Source: an uncultured Bacteroides sp.
GTDB taxonomy: Bacteria > Bacteroidota > Bacteroidia > Bacteroidales > Bacteroidaceae
Assembly: GCF_963666545.1 (NCBI RefSeq)
Contig: NZ_OY762899.1
Coordinates: forward strand, 930,001-994,000
DNA length: 64,000 nt
Reading direction: 5' to 3'
Shown here: positions 1-9,492 of the stretch, piece after piece
Layout: each line of letters starts with the position of its first letter
Numbering within the stretch: position 1 is the first letter of the stretch
Made by a program: the position numbers and the translations under genes
The notes under the pieces: model-generated
Database searches by the model: none
What the model was told of the DNA's origin: nothing
Seen by the model: only the letters and a program-made list of their open reading frames with translations

Positions 1-246
1 CCCTACTTGAATAAGAAAAACGAATGGGTCTACAACTCAGCACAAGCCCCAGTAAAGCATTACACAGTAGTCAACATGTCTTTATCCTACCGTTTAATGC
101 ACGCAATGGGAATCTCTTTAGCCGTCAACAACTTGTTAAATAAATACTATATGCCAGCCCGCTCACAATGGTCAGCTCCTTTGAGGGACCAAAGTACTCT
201 AGCAGAAGGAACCAATATGCGACTGACATTGAAATATGATTTTTAA
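1..246 (+). CDS. TonB-dependent receptor, C-terminal fragment
   Basis: The window opens inside a gene; the reading frame is open from base 1 to the stop at 244-246, giving about 81 residues. The sequence reads as the last strands of an outer-membrane beta-barrel: alternating hydrophobic residues, a 'VNNLLNKYY' segment typical of TonB-dependent receptors, and a terminal 'LTLKYDF' ending in phenylalanine, the usual barrel-assembly signal. The substrate cannot be inferred because the plug and N-terminus lie outside the window. A strong terminator follows 23 bases after the stop, so this is the last gene of its transcript. Confidence 0.8.
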   Translation, partial: PYLNKKNEWVYNSAQAPVKHYTVVNMSLSYRLMHAMGISLAVNNLLNKYYMPARSQWSAPLRDQSTLAEGTNMRLTLKYDF

Positions 247-268
247 TTGATTCAAAATACCCACAAGG

Positions 269-301
269 AAAGGCCCAAGCAATCTATCTTGGGCCTTTTT
301 A
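269..301 (+). terminator. Rho-independent terminator after the receptor gene
   Basis: A perfect 10-bp stem (AAGGCCCAAG at 270-279 with CTTGGGCCTT at 288-297) and an 8-base loop are followed by a short T run. It ends the transcript of the receptor. Confidence 0.9.
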
Positions 302-559
302 GCCGGATATTAAAAATAGACACAAAAAAACGCACCTATTCTCCCCAAGTTGATTTCTCATAGATGAAACTCATAGTATTGAAATTGGAGGAAAAAACAA
401 AACAAAGGAACAACTGAAAGGCAATGTAAGATATGCCCTATTCATGATTATGAATACCCCACTCGTCAGCTTTAGTTTAGTAAGCATGACATGAGTTGCT
501 GCCTATGTGAAGTGAATGTTATATAGTTATTTCCTTTAATGCGTAGTGACTACAAAAGA
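302..559. other. Intergenic stretch without a recognisable gene
   Basis: I see no convincing reading frame, RNA gene or repeat here. It separates the receptor from the convergent mannan locus. Confidence 0.5.
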
Positions 560-600
560 AAGAAAAAGGACTGAATTCCAAGAAAGGAAAACAGCCCTAA
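560..600 (-). terminator. Probable terminator of the mannan locus
   Basis: On the minus strand AGGGCTG (598-592) pairs with CAGTCCT (73-67 of the 500s), with an inner TTCC/GGAA pairing, and is followed by a T-rich tail. It lies just after the last gene of the minus-strand operon, whose stop is at 620. Confidence 0.5.
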
Positions 601-619
601 TTTTTTGTTCCACGATTTT

Positions 620-1543
620 TTACCGAACACCAATATAACTTAGTACAACTTTTACCGGAAAATGATCGGAAGGTGTTCGAGATACATACTTTTGCAAAGA
701 AACTTCCTTAGGGAAATTTCCTGAATTTATTTCTTTATCATCACCTGCATTCGAACGATAGGTATCGGTTAATACTCCATACCTCTTGACCGCAAAAGCG
801 GAGCTCACAAAGATATGATCAATTCGACTATCAGTGAAGAAGCTTGGATTAAAATCATTAAACGTACCATTCAAAGCATAAGGAATCTGCGCTTTTTCAT
901 AAGAATCATTTAAAAGGCCAGAAGCATCCAGTATCGCATAACTCTCATGCTTTTGATCTACATTAAAATCGCCCGTCAAGACTACAGGTTCATCTGCGCA
1001 CATTTCTTTTATCTTAGATAAAACCAATTTCGAGCTTTCTTTACGCGCAATAACTCCCACATGATCCATGTGTAAATTGAAGAACCAAAAACGAAGATGA
1101 GTCTTTTGATCTTGAAACTCTCCCCAAGTACAGATACGGGGCAAAGCAGCGTCCCATCCTTTATTAGGGTAAGTCGACTGTTCCGATAACCAAAAATGCC
1201 CTGACTTCAAAAGCTGAAATTTATTCTTTTTATAAAAGATAGGAGCATACTCCCCCAACGTTTTCCCATCATCACGGCCCACTCCGATATAAGCATATTC
1301 GGAAAGTGTGGATAACAAATCGTTTAATTGGCCATACAAAACCTCTTGAGTTCCTAAAAGATCAAAATCATTGAAACGAATCAATTGGCTGATTACCGGA
1401 AAGCGTTGTTTCCAACCATTTCCATATTCTGCATCAGAATTATTCTCATAACGGATATTGTAACTGCCCACCGTTAGCTCTTGGGCCAACACAAAATGAG
1501 CAAATAAACAAAATAAAATAAAAACGATAATATTTTTTTTCAT
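620..1543 (-). CDS. Secreted endonuclease/exonuclease/phosphatase-fold hydrolase
   Basis: A 307-residue protein with an N-terminal signal peptide (hydrophobic stretch to 'FVLAQ'). The body has the metal-dependent EEP fold signature: 'SYNIRYENN' near the start, 'LLGTQEV' with the metal-binding Glu, 'LHMDHVG', 'LTGDFNVDQ' and the terminal 'SDHFPV' with the catalytic His. EEP proteins cut phosphoesters. In this neighbourhood a nuclease role is less likely than removal of phosphate from phosphorylated mannan; an EEP-family mannan phosphatase is, to my recollection, part of the Bacteroides thetaiotaomicron yeast-mannan locus. It is the last gene of the operon, 39 bases after the GH92 gene. The family is clear; the substrate is inferred. 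Confidence 0.85.
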   Translation of the reverse strand: MKKNIIVFILFCLFAHFVLAQELTVGSYNIRYENNSDAEYGNGWKQRFPVISQLIRFNDFDLLGTQEVLYGQLNDLLSTLSEYAYIGVGRDDGKTLGEYAPIFYKKNKFQLLKSGHFWLSEQSTYPNKGWDAALPRICTWGEFQDQKTHLRFWFFNLHMDHVGVIARKESSKLVLSKIKEMCADEPVVLTGDFNVDQKHESYAILDASGLLNDSYEKAQIPYALNGTFNDFNPSFFTDSRIDHIFVSSAFAVKRYGVLTDTYRSNAGDDKEINSGNFPKEVSLQKYVSRTPSDHFPVKVVLSYIGVR

Positions 1544-1582
1544 TTTAGCAAAGACTCCCTTAATAAGTAAAACCCTTATATA

Positions 1583-3883
1583 TTACTTTAATTCGTTAGT
1601 AAAAGAGTACGGAAAATCTCTCACCTTAGTGCCTCTTGCTTTATTAGGCAGAGGAGCCAAGTTATAATCGATCTTTGCTCCTTTCAATAAATCATCATGC
1701 GAAAAGTAATTTTTGGTATAATTCTTCCCATTTAATTTTAGCGAACGGATATAACGATTTTCTTTTGCACTATTGCTGGCGCGCAATATAATCTGCTTTC
1801 CATTTTCCAAATTAACCGTAATTTTCTTAAATAGAGGCGATCCTATAACATATTGATTGCTCGCTGGGCAAACCGGATAAAAACCCATAGCAGAAAAAAC
1901 ATACCAGGCGGATGTTTGTCCGTTGTCTTCATCCCCACAATACCCATCCGGAGTCGGTGAATAGAGTTTATCCATTGCTTCCCGTACCCAATATTGTGCT
2001 TTCCATGGTTCACCGGAATAGTTATAAAGATAAATCATATGCTGAATTGGCTGATTACCATGAGCATATTGTCCCATATTCATTACCTGCATTTCTCGCA
2101 TTTCATGAATTATTCCTCTACTTTTCAAACCTTTATCTCCCGGAATAACGAATACTGAGTCTAACATTGCATTGAATTGTTTCTCTCCACCCATCAAATT
2201 AATCAAGCCCTGCGGATCATGAAATACTGACCATGAATAATGCCAGGCATTCCCTTCAGTATATTCACCAGCCCAATCACAAGGATTAAACGGGGTAACA
2301 AAGGTACCATCAGCCTTCCTACCTCTCATCAGTTTTGTTTCAGGATCATAAATATTACGATAATTCAAAGCCCGCTTAGCATAAATTTCTATTTCCGACT
2401 GAGGCTTATCCAAGGCTTTTCCAAGCTGATAAATAGCCCAATCATCATAAGCATATTCTAACGTACGAGCCACATTTTGACTAATCTCTTTACCACTAGG
2501 AATATAACCATATTCATTATAGTAATTATAGCCGGCACGTCCCGATGCACTGACCTTGGGGTGTACATTATTTGCATCATGCTTTAAGGCTTCCCAGAGA
2601 GTCTCAATATCATATCCTCGCAATCCCTTAATATAAGCATCAGCCACTACAGAAGCTGAATTATTTCCGACCATAATATCACGATGCCCCGGACTGGCCC
2701 ATTCCGGTAAAAAGCCACTCTCCTTATAAGCATTGGCCAAACCCTCCTGCATTTTTACATTCATGGAAGGGTATAGCAAGTTTAAAAATGGGAACAAGCA
2801 TCGGAAAGTATCCCAGAAACCCGTATCCGTAAACATATAACCCGGCAAAACTTGCCCATTATAGGGGCTATAATGCACTATTCTATCGTGAACGTCAAAT
2901 TCATAAAAACTGCGAGGGAAAAGAACCGAACGATATAAACAAGAATAAAAAGTGCGCATATTGTCAATATTATCATCCTCCAGCTTGATTTTACTCAATA
3001 CTTCATTCCAAGCAGTTCTCCCTTCAGCAGTCAATTCATCAAATGTTTTCAGCCCTATTTCTCTCAAATTGAGCTCCGCTTGGGCTGTACTGATAAAAGA
3101 GGAAGCAACCTTAGCATGAAGCAACTCACCTTTTTTAATTGAGAACCCAACAACGGCTCCTGCATGATTTTCTTTTGTTTCAGATTTCCTCTCATGGATT
3201 TGGTTATCACCTACCACAGCCTTATAAGCAAAAGGCCGATCAAAGATAATGACGAAATAGTTTTTAAAGTTATCCGGCACACCCCCACTATTTCGGGTTG
3301 TATAGCCTATTATTTTATTTTCTTCTGGAATCACTTTTACATACGAGCCCTTATCAAAAGCATCAACAATCACATAAGCATCCTTAGCTTCAGGAAATGT
3401 AAATCGGAACATCGCAGCACGATCAGTCGGCGTAATTTCAGTCGTTACATCGTGATCAGCCAAATAAACCTTATAATAATAAGGTTTTGCCACTTCGGCT
3501 TTATGAGAGAACCAACTAGCACGTTCTTGTTGATCAAATACAACTTTACCCGTTATAGGCATCAATGAAAATTGTCCGTAATCATTCATCCATGGACTCG
3601 GTTGGTGTGTTTGCTTGAAGCCTTTAATTTTGTCGGCTGTATAAACATAAGTCCATCCATCCCCCATATCACCTGTTTGCGGCACCCAAAAGTTCATTCC
3701 CCAAGGTCGGGCAATAACCGGATAGGTATTTCCTGTAGATAACTCATATTTCGAAAGCGTGCCAGTCAATACATTCACATAATCAACCGGCTCTGTTCCC
3801 TTCTGCGAATAAGAAAAAGAAAAAGGCAGCAAACATAAGATAGTAGCCACAAAGGCCTTCATTAATAGTTTTTCATTCTTCAT
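1583..3883 (-). CDS. GH92 alpha-mannosidase
   Basis: A 766-residue protein of GH92, a calcium-dependent exo-alpha-mannosidase family that inverts configuration. It starts with a signal peptide ending near 'FSFSYSQ'. Family signatures include 'DYVNVLTGTLS' and 'NTYPVIARPWGMNFWVPQTG' at the N-terminus, 'FWDTFRCLFPFL' mid-protein, 'GQYAHGNQPIQH', and 'GDEDNGQTSAWYVF' at about residue 650, which carries the catalytic-base region. The full length matches the family. The linkage specificity cannot be read from sequence, but next to GH76 and GH125 the likely task is trimming alpha-1,2 or alpha-1,3 mannose side chains of yeast mannan in the periplasm. A perfect 14-bp hairpin separates it from GH125 upstream. 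Confidence 0.95.
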   Translation of the reverse strand: MKNEKLLMKAFVATILCLLPFSFSYSQKGTEPVDYVNVLTGTLSKYELSTGNTYPVIARPWGMNFWVPQTGDMGDGWTYVYTADKIKGFKQTHQPSPWMNDYGQFSLMPITGKVVFDQQERASWFSHKAEVAKPYYYKVYLADHDVTTEITPTDRAAMFRFTFPEAKDAYVIVDAFDKGSYVKVIPEENKIIGYTTRNSGGVPDNFKNYFVIIFDRPFAYKAVVGDNQIHERKSETKENHAGAVVGFSIKKGELLHAKVASSFISTAQAELNLREIGLKTFDELTAEGRTAWNEVLSKIKLEDDNIDNMRTFYSCLYRSVLFPRSFYEFDVHDRIVHYSPYNGQVLPGYMFTDTGFWDTFRCLFPFLNLLYPSMNVKMQEGLANAYKESGFLPEWASPGHRDIMVGNNSASVVADAYIKGLRGYDIETLWEALKHDANNVHPKVSASGRAGYNYYNEYGYIPSGKEISQNVARTLEYAYDDWAIYQLGKALDKPQSEIEIYAKRALNYRNIYDPETKLMRGRKADGTFVTPFNPCDWAGEYTEGNAWHYSWSVFHDPQGLINLMGGEKQFNAMLDSVFVIPGDKGLKSRGIIHEMREMQVMNMGQYAHGNQPIQHMIYLYNYSGEPWKAQYWVREAMDKLYSPTPDGYCGDEDNGQTSAWYVFSAMGFYPVCPASNQYVIGSPLFKKITVNLENGKQIILRASNSAKENRYIRSLKLNGKNYTKNYFSHDDLLKGAKIDYNLAPLPNKARGTKVRDFPYSFTNELK

Positions 3884-3937
3884 TCTGAATTATTTTTAAA
3901 TACAGATAACACACTAACAAGCCCTTTTCGCTTGAGA

Positions 3938-3969
3938 AAAATAAACAAGAGTATGCTCTTGTTTATTTT
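3938..3969. terminator. Perfect hairpin between the GH125 and GH92 genes
   Basis: AAAATAAACAAGAG (3938-3951) and its exact complement (3956-3969) flank a 4-base loop, between two genes on the same strand. It could be an intra-operon attenuator or an mRNA end-stabiliser that lowers expression of the two distal genes. There is only a short T-rich tail on the minus strand, so full termination is uncertain. Confidence 0.55.
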
Positions 3970-3993
3970 CGTTGTTGTTATCTTATTAATTTA

Positions 3994-5481
3994 TTATATT
4001 CTATTTAGCAGATCAATCTTCCCTTCACTAACGAGTTTAAGAATTAATTCACCAAAGAGTGTATTTTGCCAGGCAAACCACGGACGGGTGAAATTCGCCG
4101 GATTATCTTTATGAAATGATTCATGTATGAATCCGGTACCAGCATCAGTCGTAATCAACATCTTCACACAATTCTGAATTTCTTGGTCATCTTGGCTAGT
4201 AAAAGCTTTCATCATGATGCTCATTGGCCATACCATATCATATCCAACATGTGGGCCACCTATTCCTTCCCCTGCCTTGCCCTTAAAAAAATAAGGATTA
4301 TCCTCACTCCAAACAAATTTACGAGTATTCTGATAGATCGGATCATTTACATCCACGTCCTCCAGATAAGCCATAGAAAGTAAACTGGGAGCATTAGAGT
4401 CGTCCATCAAAGACTGATTTCCAAAACCATCTACTTCGAAAGCATAAATGCTCCCATATTGGGGATGATTATAAACCGCATACTTTTTCAGAGCCATTTC
4501 AACCTCTTGAGCCAATGCAGTACATTCCAATGCTAATTTACTTTGATTGTTCACAGTTGTCAAAATTTCAGCTGCTTTACGTAAAGAAGTAACAGCAAAG
4601 AAGTTGGAGGGAACTAAGAATTGAAAAGTGGTTGCATCATCTGAAGGCCGAAAAGAGGAAACAATCAGTCCAACCGGCTTAACCGGATTACCCAATCCGT
4701 TATTATCTAACGTATCCAATTGACGTTCTGTTTTGCGCTGGAATTTATAAGGACCTACCCCCTCTTTACGTTGCTGCTCCTTGAAGGTACGAAGAATCGC
4801 CTTTATTGCTTGCAGCCACTCTGCATCAAAAACACTAGTGTCACCTGTTATCTTCCAATATTGATAGGCCAAACGGAGTGGATAGCAAAGAGAGTCAATC
4901 TCCCATTTACGCTCATGAAGCTCTGGCTTCATATCAGTCATATCAGACATCCATGAACCTCCTATAGCTCCATTATTAAAGGCATTCGCATATGGATCAA
5001 TGTTGATACATTTGAATTGCCGACGAATCACTCCGGCCAACATTCTCTTTAACTCCGGATCTTCATTTGCTAATTGTACATACGGCCAAACCTGTGCACC
5101 GGAATCCCGTAACCACATGGCATGAATATCCCCGGTATAGACAAAAGTATCCGGCTGACCATCCATCATCTGAAAATGCACCGTAGTATCCAGCGTATTA
5201 GGAAAACAATTTTCAAACATCCATGCTAATTTAGGATTCGTCAAAAGTTTCTTTACTCGTTGAATCTCCCGCTCTACAACTTCCGAAACAAATAAACGTT
5301 TCGAAGGAATCGGACGATTGGTCCGATATCCTTGTATAGTTGTATTATCTTGGTTTAAAACGATCTCTTTTTCAAGAGAGTTTGCTTGAGAAGCAACTAC
5401 TGTAAGAGGAGTGATGGCCAATCCCAAAGTACAGTACCTCATGTAGTTCACTTTACAAAAAACAGTCTTCTTTACACTCAT
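3994..5481 (-). CDS. GH125 exo-alpha-1,6-mannosidase
   Basis: A 495-residue protein of GH125 (formerly DUF1237), inverting exo-alpha-1,6-mannosidases. Diagnostic blocks are 'GDIHAMWLRDSGAQVWPY', 'INIDPYANAFN', 'KWEIDSLCYPLRLAYQYW', 'VPSNFFAV' and 'TGFIHESFHKDNP'; the catalytic acid and base of the family are thought to lie in the last acidic segments. The N-terminus is hydrophobic and looks like a signal or anchor segment ('LGLAITPLTVVASQA'). It would remove terminal mannose from alpha-1,6 oligosaccharides made by the GH76 enzyme of this operon. It lies 51 bases after the larger LamG lipoprotein gene. Confidence 0.94.
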   Translation of the reverse strand: MSVKKTVFCKVNYMRYCTLGLAITPLTVVASQANSLEKEIVLNQDNTTIQGYRTNRPIPSKRLFVSEVVEREIQRVKKLLTNPKLAWMFENCFPNTLDTTVHFQMMDGQPDTFVYTGDIHAMWLRDSGAQVWPYVQLANEDPELKRMLAGVIRRQFKCINIDPYANAFNNGAIGGSWMSDMTDMKPELHERKWEIDSLCYPLRLAYQYWKITGDTSVFDAEWLQAIKAILRTFKEQQRKEGVGPYKFQRKTERQLDTLDNNGLGNPVKPVGLIVSSFRPSDDATTFQFLVPSNFFAVTSLRKAAEILTTVNNQSKLALECTALAQEVEMALKKYAVYNHPQYGSIYAFEVDGFGNQSLMDDSNAPSLLSMAYLEDVDVNDPIYQNTRKFVWSEDNPYFFKGKAGEGIGGPHVGYDMVWPMSIMMKAFTSQDDQEIQNCVKMLITTDAGTGFIHESFHKDNPANFTRPWFAWQNTLFGELILKLVSEGKIDLLNRI

Positions 5482-5532
5482 GTATCAATTTAATTGGTTA
5501 TAAGATTTTAATATACCAAGCCTATATACATT

Positions 5533-7002
5533 CTATTGGCTAACGATTGCAGATTCAACCCAATTATAAGATCCTTGAGGCCCCTTTAATGTAGCGATAT
5601 GGCGTCCTGTTAAATCTTTAAACTCAGTACCAGTAGGTTGAGCTCCGGTTACTTCAAAATCCCAAGCCGCCACCAAATCAGTATTATCCGCCGTAACATC
5701 AGCCTCCACGCCCAAATAAGATTGTTTAATCTGATCTTCAGTACGATTGGTTTTCCATATTCTTATCTTCTTAATGTAACCGGAGAACCACTCTTTACGG
5801 TTACCATTATTATCTAACGCACAGAATCCAGTCATCGGAACTTTATACTTCACACTATTATCATTAATATAAGTTCGCCACGTTTCTCCCACACGTATCA
5901 TTTCCCCTTGTCTCACTCCATCAATCATAGAATAGCATTTCACATCGGTAGGAGTATCAAATCCAGGTAGTCCCTTATCTCTAAATAAAAAGGCATAATG
6001 CGTCCACCTATTTTGAGTCCAATTGTCAGACTTCTTCCATCCAGGTTCCCATTCTTTCGGGTTAGACGGTCCTTGATCTTCCCAATGAGCTACCATAGTC
6101 CGCAAAAGTCCCTTTGTCCGATCTTGCACTCTCCAGCCACTCCAATAATCTTGTTGTGTCATAGTGGATAAGATAGTGCCATTATCCTCACCTGGTTGAT
6201 TGCAATATTCCTTAATATTAACCCATAGTTCAACGGTAAATGCCTGGTTATTATTATCACCAAACTTCACATAGTCATCAGAATAACCAAAATCAATATA
6301 TCCACCATTGTTACCATCGACATATAGCATCCAAGTAACATGATCCTCAGTCCATTTAGAAGCTTCTACTTGTTGCATGGCCTCATCAGCTTCCTGCATG
6401 GCATCATTAAAAAGTTCTTGAGTGAAATTAGCAATAGAACCAGATTGAGCGCGTTCTGAGAGACTATACAAATTGTCAATAGCTCCCTGCAAAATAGTTT
6501 TGCTAGCCACAGGATATTGCCCTTTATGATCTCCCCATAAAGATTCATCATCTAATAGGGTGATAAGTTCAGAGGCTTTTTCATTTAATTGCTTAATAAA
6601 AGCCTGAGCCGTTTCCGATAAATTATAAAGTCGGGTTTCCTTAAAAGCGTCTATGGCCTGACTGACTTCAGCTAAAATTGTCTCTACATCGGAATCATTC
6701 ACCATTTCCCCTTCTTTCACTTTATCAATAGAAGCATCCAATTTAGCAATAGCATTATTTAGGATCTCTTTACCGTCTATCGGATAAGTTCCGGGAGTTG
6801 TACCATAAGTGGAATGATCCAATAAATAGACTAAGGATTTACGACTTTCCTGAAGTATACTCAGATGAGTATCCGTAACATATTTTACATCTTTATCATC
6901 AGAACAACCAGCAAACGTTCCAAACAGACATAAGATCAACAATACCCAAAGACATATATTATCAATATTTTTTCTACATAACAGTTTCATATTCATATAC
7001 AT
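5533..7002 (-). CDS. LamG/concanavalin-like surface lipoprotein with helical repeats
   Basis: A 489-residue lipoprotein: the leader 'LLILCLFGTFAGCSDD' has a lipobox with Cys. Residues about 40-210 hold two helical repeats ('YPIDGKEILNNAI', 'YPVASKTILQGAI') that resemble FIVAR-like three-helix modules. From about residue 225 to the end there is a LamG-like jelly roll ('YIDFGYSDDYVKFGD', 'FTVELWVNIKEY', 'GYIKKIRIWKTNRT', 'LVAAWDFEVTG'). Such proteins sit beside SusCD in mannan loci and probably bind glycan at the cell surface. It is a paralogue of the next gene upstream, which has only one helical repeat. No catalytic function can be assigned. Confidence 0.85.
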   Translation of the reverse strand: MYMNMKLLCRKNIDNICLWVLLILCLFGTFAGCSDDKDVKYVTDTHLSILQESRKSLVYLLDHSTYGTTPGTYPIDGKEILNNAIAKLDASIDKVKEGEMVNDSDVETILAEVSQAIDAFKETRLYNLSETAQAFIKQLNEKASELITLLDDESLWGDHKGQYPVASKTILQGAIDNLYSLSERAQSGSIANFTQELFNDAMQEADEAMQQVEASKWTEDHVTWMLYVDGNNGGYIDFGYSDDYVKFGDNNNQAFTVELWVNIKEYCNQPGEDNGTILSTMTQQDYWSGWRVQDRTKGLLRTMVAHWEDQGPSNPKEWEPGWKKSDNWTQNRWTHYAFLFRDKGLPGFDTPTDVKCYSMIDGVRQGEMIRVGETWRTYINDNSVKYKVPMTGFCALDNNGNRKEWFSGYIKKIRIWKTNRTEDQIKQSYLGVEADVTADNTDLVAAWDFEVTGAQPTGTEFKDLTGRHIATLKGPQGSYNWVESAIVSQ

Positions 7003-7020
7003 TTAATTAATGTTTATATC

Positions 7021-8166
7021 CTATTTACGTTCCCACTCATACGTACCGATTAATTTAGCCGTATGTTTCCCTGTTAAATCCAACACTTCATCATTAGCTC
7101 CAAGTGGTTTTTCTGTAAAATTCCAAGCTGCAACCAAATGATCTTCCTCACCGGTAACATTAACTTCGTCCTTAAAAACAGATTGTATATATTCAGTATT
7201 TTTTGCTTCCTTCCAAATGCGAATATTCTTCATATATCCGGAAAAACCGTCTTCCATTTTACTCTCGTTTACCCACCGACAAAAAGCCGTCATCGGTATA
7301 TCATAATTGTCGTAATCCGAAGAGTTATAGACTTCATTAACATGAGTATTTTCCTGGGTACTGACCACCACACCATTCAAGTATAACTTAGCACGCAAAC
7401 TAGCATTACCATCTAAGCCTTTATCACTATATACAAATACATAATATTGCCACTCATTATCAGCAGGAGCAGCAAAGTTAGGCTCCCAAAGTCCCCATCG
7501 GCTATCAGCAAGAATACCTCCCCATGTTGTTCGATATATGCCTCCGCTTGCATTACGCCAATACATCATCCAACCATTTCTCCACTGAGCACTACTATTT
7601 GAAAAGAATGTGGATAAGAAAATACTATTATCATTAGGCCCATGCTCTTTAATCTTGACCCAAAGTTCAACAGTAAAAGATTGATTTCCTACTTCTCCAA
7701 AAACAGTGTAATCTTTACTTCTCCCAAAATCAATATAGGATCCATTAGATTTACCATCAATAAATAAGTTAGCCGGGATAGTCTCAGCATCTTCAGTACG
7801 GACCGACTTATTGAATTTTTCAATTGCCTTCTCCGTATTATCCAAGTAGCGTACCTTTTCACTTTCCGAAGGAGATGGATTTTGATACTTTATCAATAAA
7901 ATAGAACGATTAGCATCATCTATAGCATGGGTAAGGATCGCCCGGCTTTCCATCGGAAATTGCCCGATTCTATTACCATAATCTGAATTTTTCTGAAGTT
8001 CCTCCATTTGAGAGATCGCATCATTCATTTTCTCAATATAAGGGTCATTCATTTCCACAGCCGCTATAAAATGATGCTCTTCTTCAGAACAAGCAAGCAA
8101 CAGAAAGAAATAGAATAATCCTAATAAATAGTATATCCGAAAAGGGATTGTATATTTTACATTCAT
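7021..8166 (-). CDS. LamG/concanavalin-like surface lipoprotein, shorter paralogue
   Basis: A 381-residue lipoprotein with leader 'LLGLFYFFLLLACSEE' (lipobox Cys). One helical repeat (about residues 40-120, 'FPMESRAILTHAI') is followed by a LamG-like domain ('YIDFGRSKDYTVFGE', 'FTVELWVKIKEHG', 'GYMKNIRIWKEAK', 'LVAAWNFTEKP'). The domain order and motifs match the neighbouring 489-residue protein, so the pair arose by tandem duplication and then diverged. It is likely a surface mannan-binding protein. It is spaced 18 bases from its paralogue and 20 bases from GH76, inside one operon. Confidence 0.85.
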   Translation of the reverse strand: MNVKYTIPFRIYYLLGLFYFFLLLACSEEEHHFIAAVEMNDPYIEKMNDAISQMEELQKNSDYGNRIGQFPMESRAILTHAIDDANRSILLIKYQNPSPSESEKVRYLDNTEKAIEKFNKSVRTEDAETIPANLFIDGKSNGSYIDFGRSKDYTVFGEVGNQSFTVELWVKIKEHGPNDNSIFLSTFFSNSSAQWRNGWMMYWRNASGGIYRTTWGGILADSRWGLWEPNFAAPADNEWQYYVFVYSDKGLDGNASLRAKLYLNGVVVSTQENTHVNEVYNSSDYDNYDIPMTAFCRWVNESKMEDGFSGYMKNIRIWKEAKNTEYIQSVFKDEVNVTGEEDHLVAAWNFTEKPLGANDEVLDLTGKHTAKLIGTYEWERK

Positions 8167-8186
8167 GATATTTACTTTTTGATTAT

Positions 8187-9473
8187 TTATTTATCAGCTG
8201 AAAACAAGAGCATCAATGCCGGAATTCCCGAAGCATCATAGCAAGAGACATTAGATCCCGGAGTCTTCGCATAATTTTTCCCTGTCAAATTACGCTCATT
8301 ACGGAAGCTCCACCCATAATTAATGGTACGTTGCATCCACGATAAAAACTGGGTCTGTCCGCAATCGTAAATTAACATTGCCATATATTGACCAAAAATA
8401 GCTGTATAAATTCCTTGTTCTTCCCCATCCTTATAAGGCAGGAGATATAAAGGAGCTGACATTGTATTCATTGTATAGGTTGCTGCCATAATTGCATTAT
8501 TCAAATATTCTTTATCTCCGGTTATTTCATATAATAAACAAGAAGCCCCGATAAACGTACCTTGATTATATACAGTTGTCGCCCAGTCTACACTATTACC
8601 AGTCCGACTGTCAGCTACATTTCCGGTACTACTATCATATAATTTCGTCGCCCCCCATGCATAAATTTCTTTTGCATTAGCCAAATAAGTATCACGGCTA
8701 TGCCATCTCGGATAATCAGAATTTCCATCAAATCCAATACTATCGTCCTTTTGATGTTTGACATCAGAAGGATCAATGCCATTATATAATGTAGCAGCTG
8801 CTATAACAGCAGGGAAATTAATACAAGACATCTTTGCGATTCCCGAATTATCAGAAGGATCACTATTATTCCATAGCCAGAACATGCCTCCATTTTGCTT
8901 ATCATAGGATCCTCGATCTCTTAGAAGATAAGAACCATGCCACACACGACAAAAACTTTCATCAGCTAATTTTAGATATTTATCGTCACGGAAAATCTCG
9001 TAAGCACGTGCATTTGAAATCGTCCACCACATTATATCATCATAAATAAACCAACCGTTTTCAAAATTTTGATCATGCCAATTGAAATCTACATAATGAG
9101 CTTTATCTCCTTCAAAAATTTCATTAACAAGCGCTTGATATTTTGTTTGTTTTTCAGCATCTTTATCTTTCACAGCACGTTTATATGCGTTCATCGCCAT
9201 ATCCCAATAAATTGCTTGCGTCCAAATCGCTCCTACAGTACTCTTTGTATTTGCACCATCTTTTGTATCAGAGTTTTTTTTATAAATATGAGTTTCTTTG
9301 TCCAACAAATTATCATTAAACGCTTCGTAGGCGATCCATGCATCCGCATTAGTGTAAGACACTACGAAATCATAATCCAATTTATATTCCGAATTGTTAT
9401 CATCGTTACAAGCCGTCATACAAAATGCACTCGAAGTAAAAAATATCGCTGATAATATATATTGTTTTATCAT
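8187..9473 (-). CDS. GH76 endo-alpha-1,6-mannanase, lipoprotein
   Basis: A 428-residue protein of GH76. The N-terminus 'FFTSSAFCMTACNDD' is a lipoprotein signal, so the enzyme is likely anchored to the outer membrane or surface. The family's paired catalytic aspartates are visible in 'GWFIYDDIMWWTISNARAYEIF'; other family blocks are 'IWTQAIYWDMAMNAYKRA', 'NGGMFWLWNN' and 'YNQGTFIGASCLLYEITG'. GH76 cuts the alpha-1,6-mannan backbone internally, which supplies oligosaccharides for SusCD import and for GH92/GH125. It lies directly after susD. Confidence 0.94.
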   Translation of the reverse strand: MIKQYILSAIFFTSSAFCMTACNDDNNSEYKLDYDFVVSYTNADAWIAYEAFNDNLLDKETHIYKKNSDTKDGANTKSTVGAIWTQAIYWDMAMNAYKRAVKDKDAEKQTKYQALVNEIFEGDKAHYVDFNWHDQNFENGWFIYDDIMWWTISNARAYEIFRDDKYLKLADESFCRVWHGSYLLRDRGSYDKQNGGMFWLWNNSDPSDNSGIAKMSCINFPAVIAAATLYNGIDPSDVKHQKDDSIGFDGNSDYPRWHSRDTYLANAKEIYAWGATKLYDSSTGNVADSRTGNSVDWATTVYNQGTFIGASCLLYEITGDKEYLNNAIMAATYTMNTMSAPLYLLPYKDGEEQGIYTAIFGQYMAMLIYDCGQTQFLSWMQRTINYGWSFRNERNLTGKNYAKTPGSNVSCYDASGIPALMLLFSADK

Positions 9474-9492
9474 AACATTCTAAATATAAAGA

